Origin: Desulfobacteraceae bacterium
GTDB lineage: Bacteria; Desulfobacterota; DSM-4660; Desulfatiglandales; Desulfatiglandaceae
Assembly: GCA_030632525.1 (NCBI GenBank)
Contig: DAOVUP010000097.1
Coordinates: 1 to 6,521 of the forward strand
Reading direction: 5' to 3'
DNA length: 6,521 bases
The position numbers were made by a program, and so were the translations under genes. This document shows positions 5,906 through 6,521 of the stretch, piece by piece. The first letter of the stretch is position 1. Each line of letters opens with the position of its first letter. The notes beneath the pieces are model-generated. The model had not been told where the DNA came from and did no database searches. It saw only the letters and a list, made by a program, of their open reading frames with translations.

Positions 5906-6521
5906 CTACTCTCCCTCCCTACTCCACCAATCAAACCCTCAAGGAGCAAAAAAAGAAATGCAGCAATGACAAAGATGGCAAAGCGCTCCTCATAGACCTT
6001 TATCTTACCACTTTTCAGCGTGGTAGCCTCTGTTCTGGATCTGATTCCCTCAAAATACAGGAGGTCCAGGTCGAGATCCCCGGCCACAGAGCGAATATAG
6101 CTCCCTCCGGTTATGGAGGCAATCTCAGTGAGCCCCTCCTCGTTCAGCTTGGACAGGATAAGGTTACCATCTTTATCCTTTTTAAAACCGCCCTTCCCCT
6201 CCCCGGCAGGCACAGGCCCCCCGGAAGGGTCCCCTATTCCAAACACAAAGATCTTGATCCCGTCCCTTGCCGCCTCGCGGGCCGCCTGAAGCCCTCTATT
6301 CTCATTATCCTCGCCGTCGGTTATAAGGAGAATTACCTTGTCCGTCTCCGATTGCGTGTCAAATGAAGAGGTCGCTCTCTCTATGGCCGCGCCCAAGTCG
6401 GTGCCCGGCACGGGGATAAGATCTGGTGCCAGCGAATTCAGATACATGCTTAGAGCGCCATAGTCTAAAGTCAAAGGGCATTGAGTAAAGTCAGCTCCTG
6501 AAAGTGCCACCAGACCTACCC
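5902..6521 (-). CDS. batB: BatB (BatA/B-type) von Willebrand A domain membrane protein, partial (N-terminus beyond window)
   Basis: The frame is open to the right edge, so only the last 206 codons or so of a protein that is usually about 320-350 residues are present. The fragment begins inside the VWA domain with the family-typical VGLVALSGADF and QCPLTLDYGALSMYL. It retains the metal-site threonine in VPGTDLGAAI and the ILLITDGEDNEN loop. The DxSxS part of the metal site would lie outside. After the VWA fold come RSRTEATTLKSG and a C-terminal membrane helix (YEERFAIFVIAAFLFLLLE, near 5930-5995), the anchor position normal for BatA and BatB. Position directly before batC favours BatB over BatA, which usually comes earlier, but the fragment alone cannot decide this. 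The stop overlaps the batC GTG by four bases, so the two are likely translationally coupled. The promoter, and probably moxR and batA, lie outside. Confidence 0.88.
   Translation of the reverse strand, partial: VGLVALSGADFTQCPLTLDYGALSMYLNSLAPDLIPVPGTDLGAAIERATSSFDTQSETDKVILLITDGEDNENRGLQAAREAARDGIKIFVFGIGDPSGGPVPAGEGKGGFKKDKDGNLILSKLNEEGLTEIASITGGSYIRSVAGDLDLDLLYFEGIRSRTEATTLKSGKIKVYEERFAIFVIAAFLFLLLEGLIGGVGRESR

Overview
All six protein-coding genes lie on the minus strand, so the window reads right to left. The content points to an anaerobic Gram-negative bacterium, most likely Desulfobacterota (Deltaproteobacteria) or a similar lineage. The evidence is a Bat (Bacteroides aerotolerance-type) gene cluster with exported and membrane proteins, an HdrD-like iron-sulfur protein of a kind common in sulfate reducers and syntrophs, and a LarC nickel-cofactor protein. 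The taxonomic placement is inference from gene content, not from any marker gene.

Region 1 (window end down to about 2543) is the distal part of a bat operon in the order batB (N-terminus beyond the window), batC, batD, batE. The genes are tightly coupled. batB/batC share a GTGA stop/start overlap, and batC/batD are one base apart. The original batD frame also ended in a GTGA overlap with batE. The products look like a periplasm-facing membrane assembly: a membrane-anchored von Willebrand A (VWA) protein, an exported TPR protein, a large exported BatD with one C-terminal membrane helix, and a TPR/two-helix/SH3-like BatE. batD carries an in-frame TAA 50 codons before the expected end, and the same frame stays open and protein-like up to the batE start.

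Region 2 (2542-2351) is a 192-base spacer with a recognisable sigma70-type promoter (TTGACA, 17 bp, TAGAAA). It drives region 3 (2350-1193), a soluble HdrC-HdrB fusion with two ferredoxin-type clusters and two CCG domains. One of the CCG domains lacks a cysteine.

Region 4 (1192-1134) holds a hairpin terminator that ends only about a dozen bases before the start of larC. larC (1133 to beyond base 1) is complete except for its last residues and has no visible Shine-Dalgarno sequence. No tRNA, rRNA, CRISPR array, insertion sequence or phage feature was seen. I see no wholly new system. The most notable points are the batD stop codon and the terminator placed directly in front of larC.
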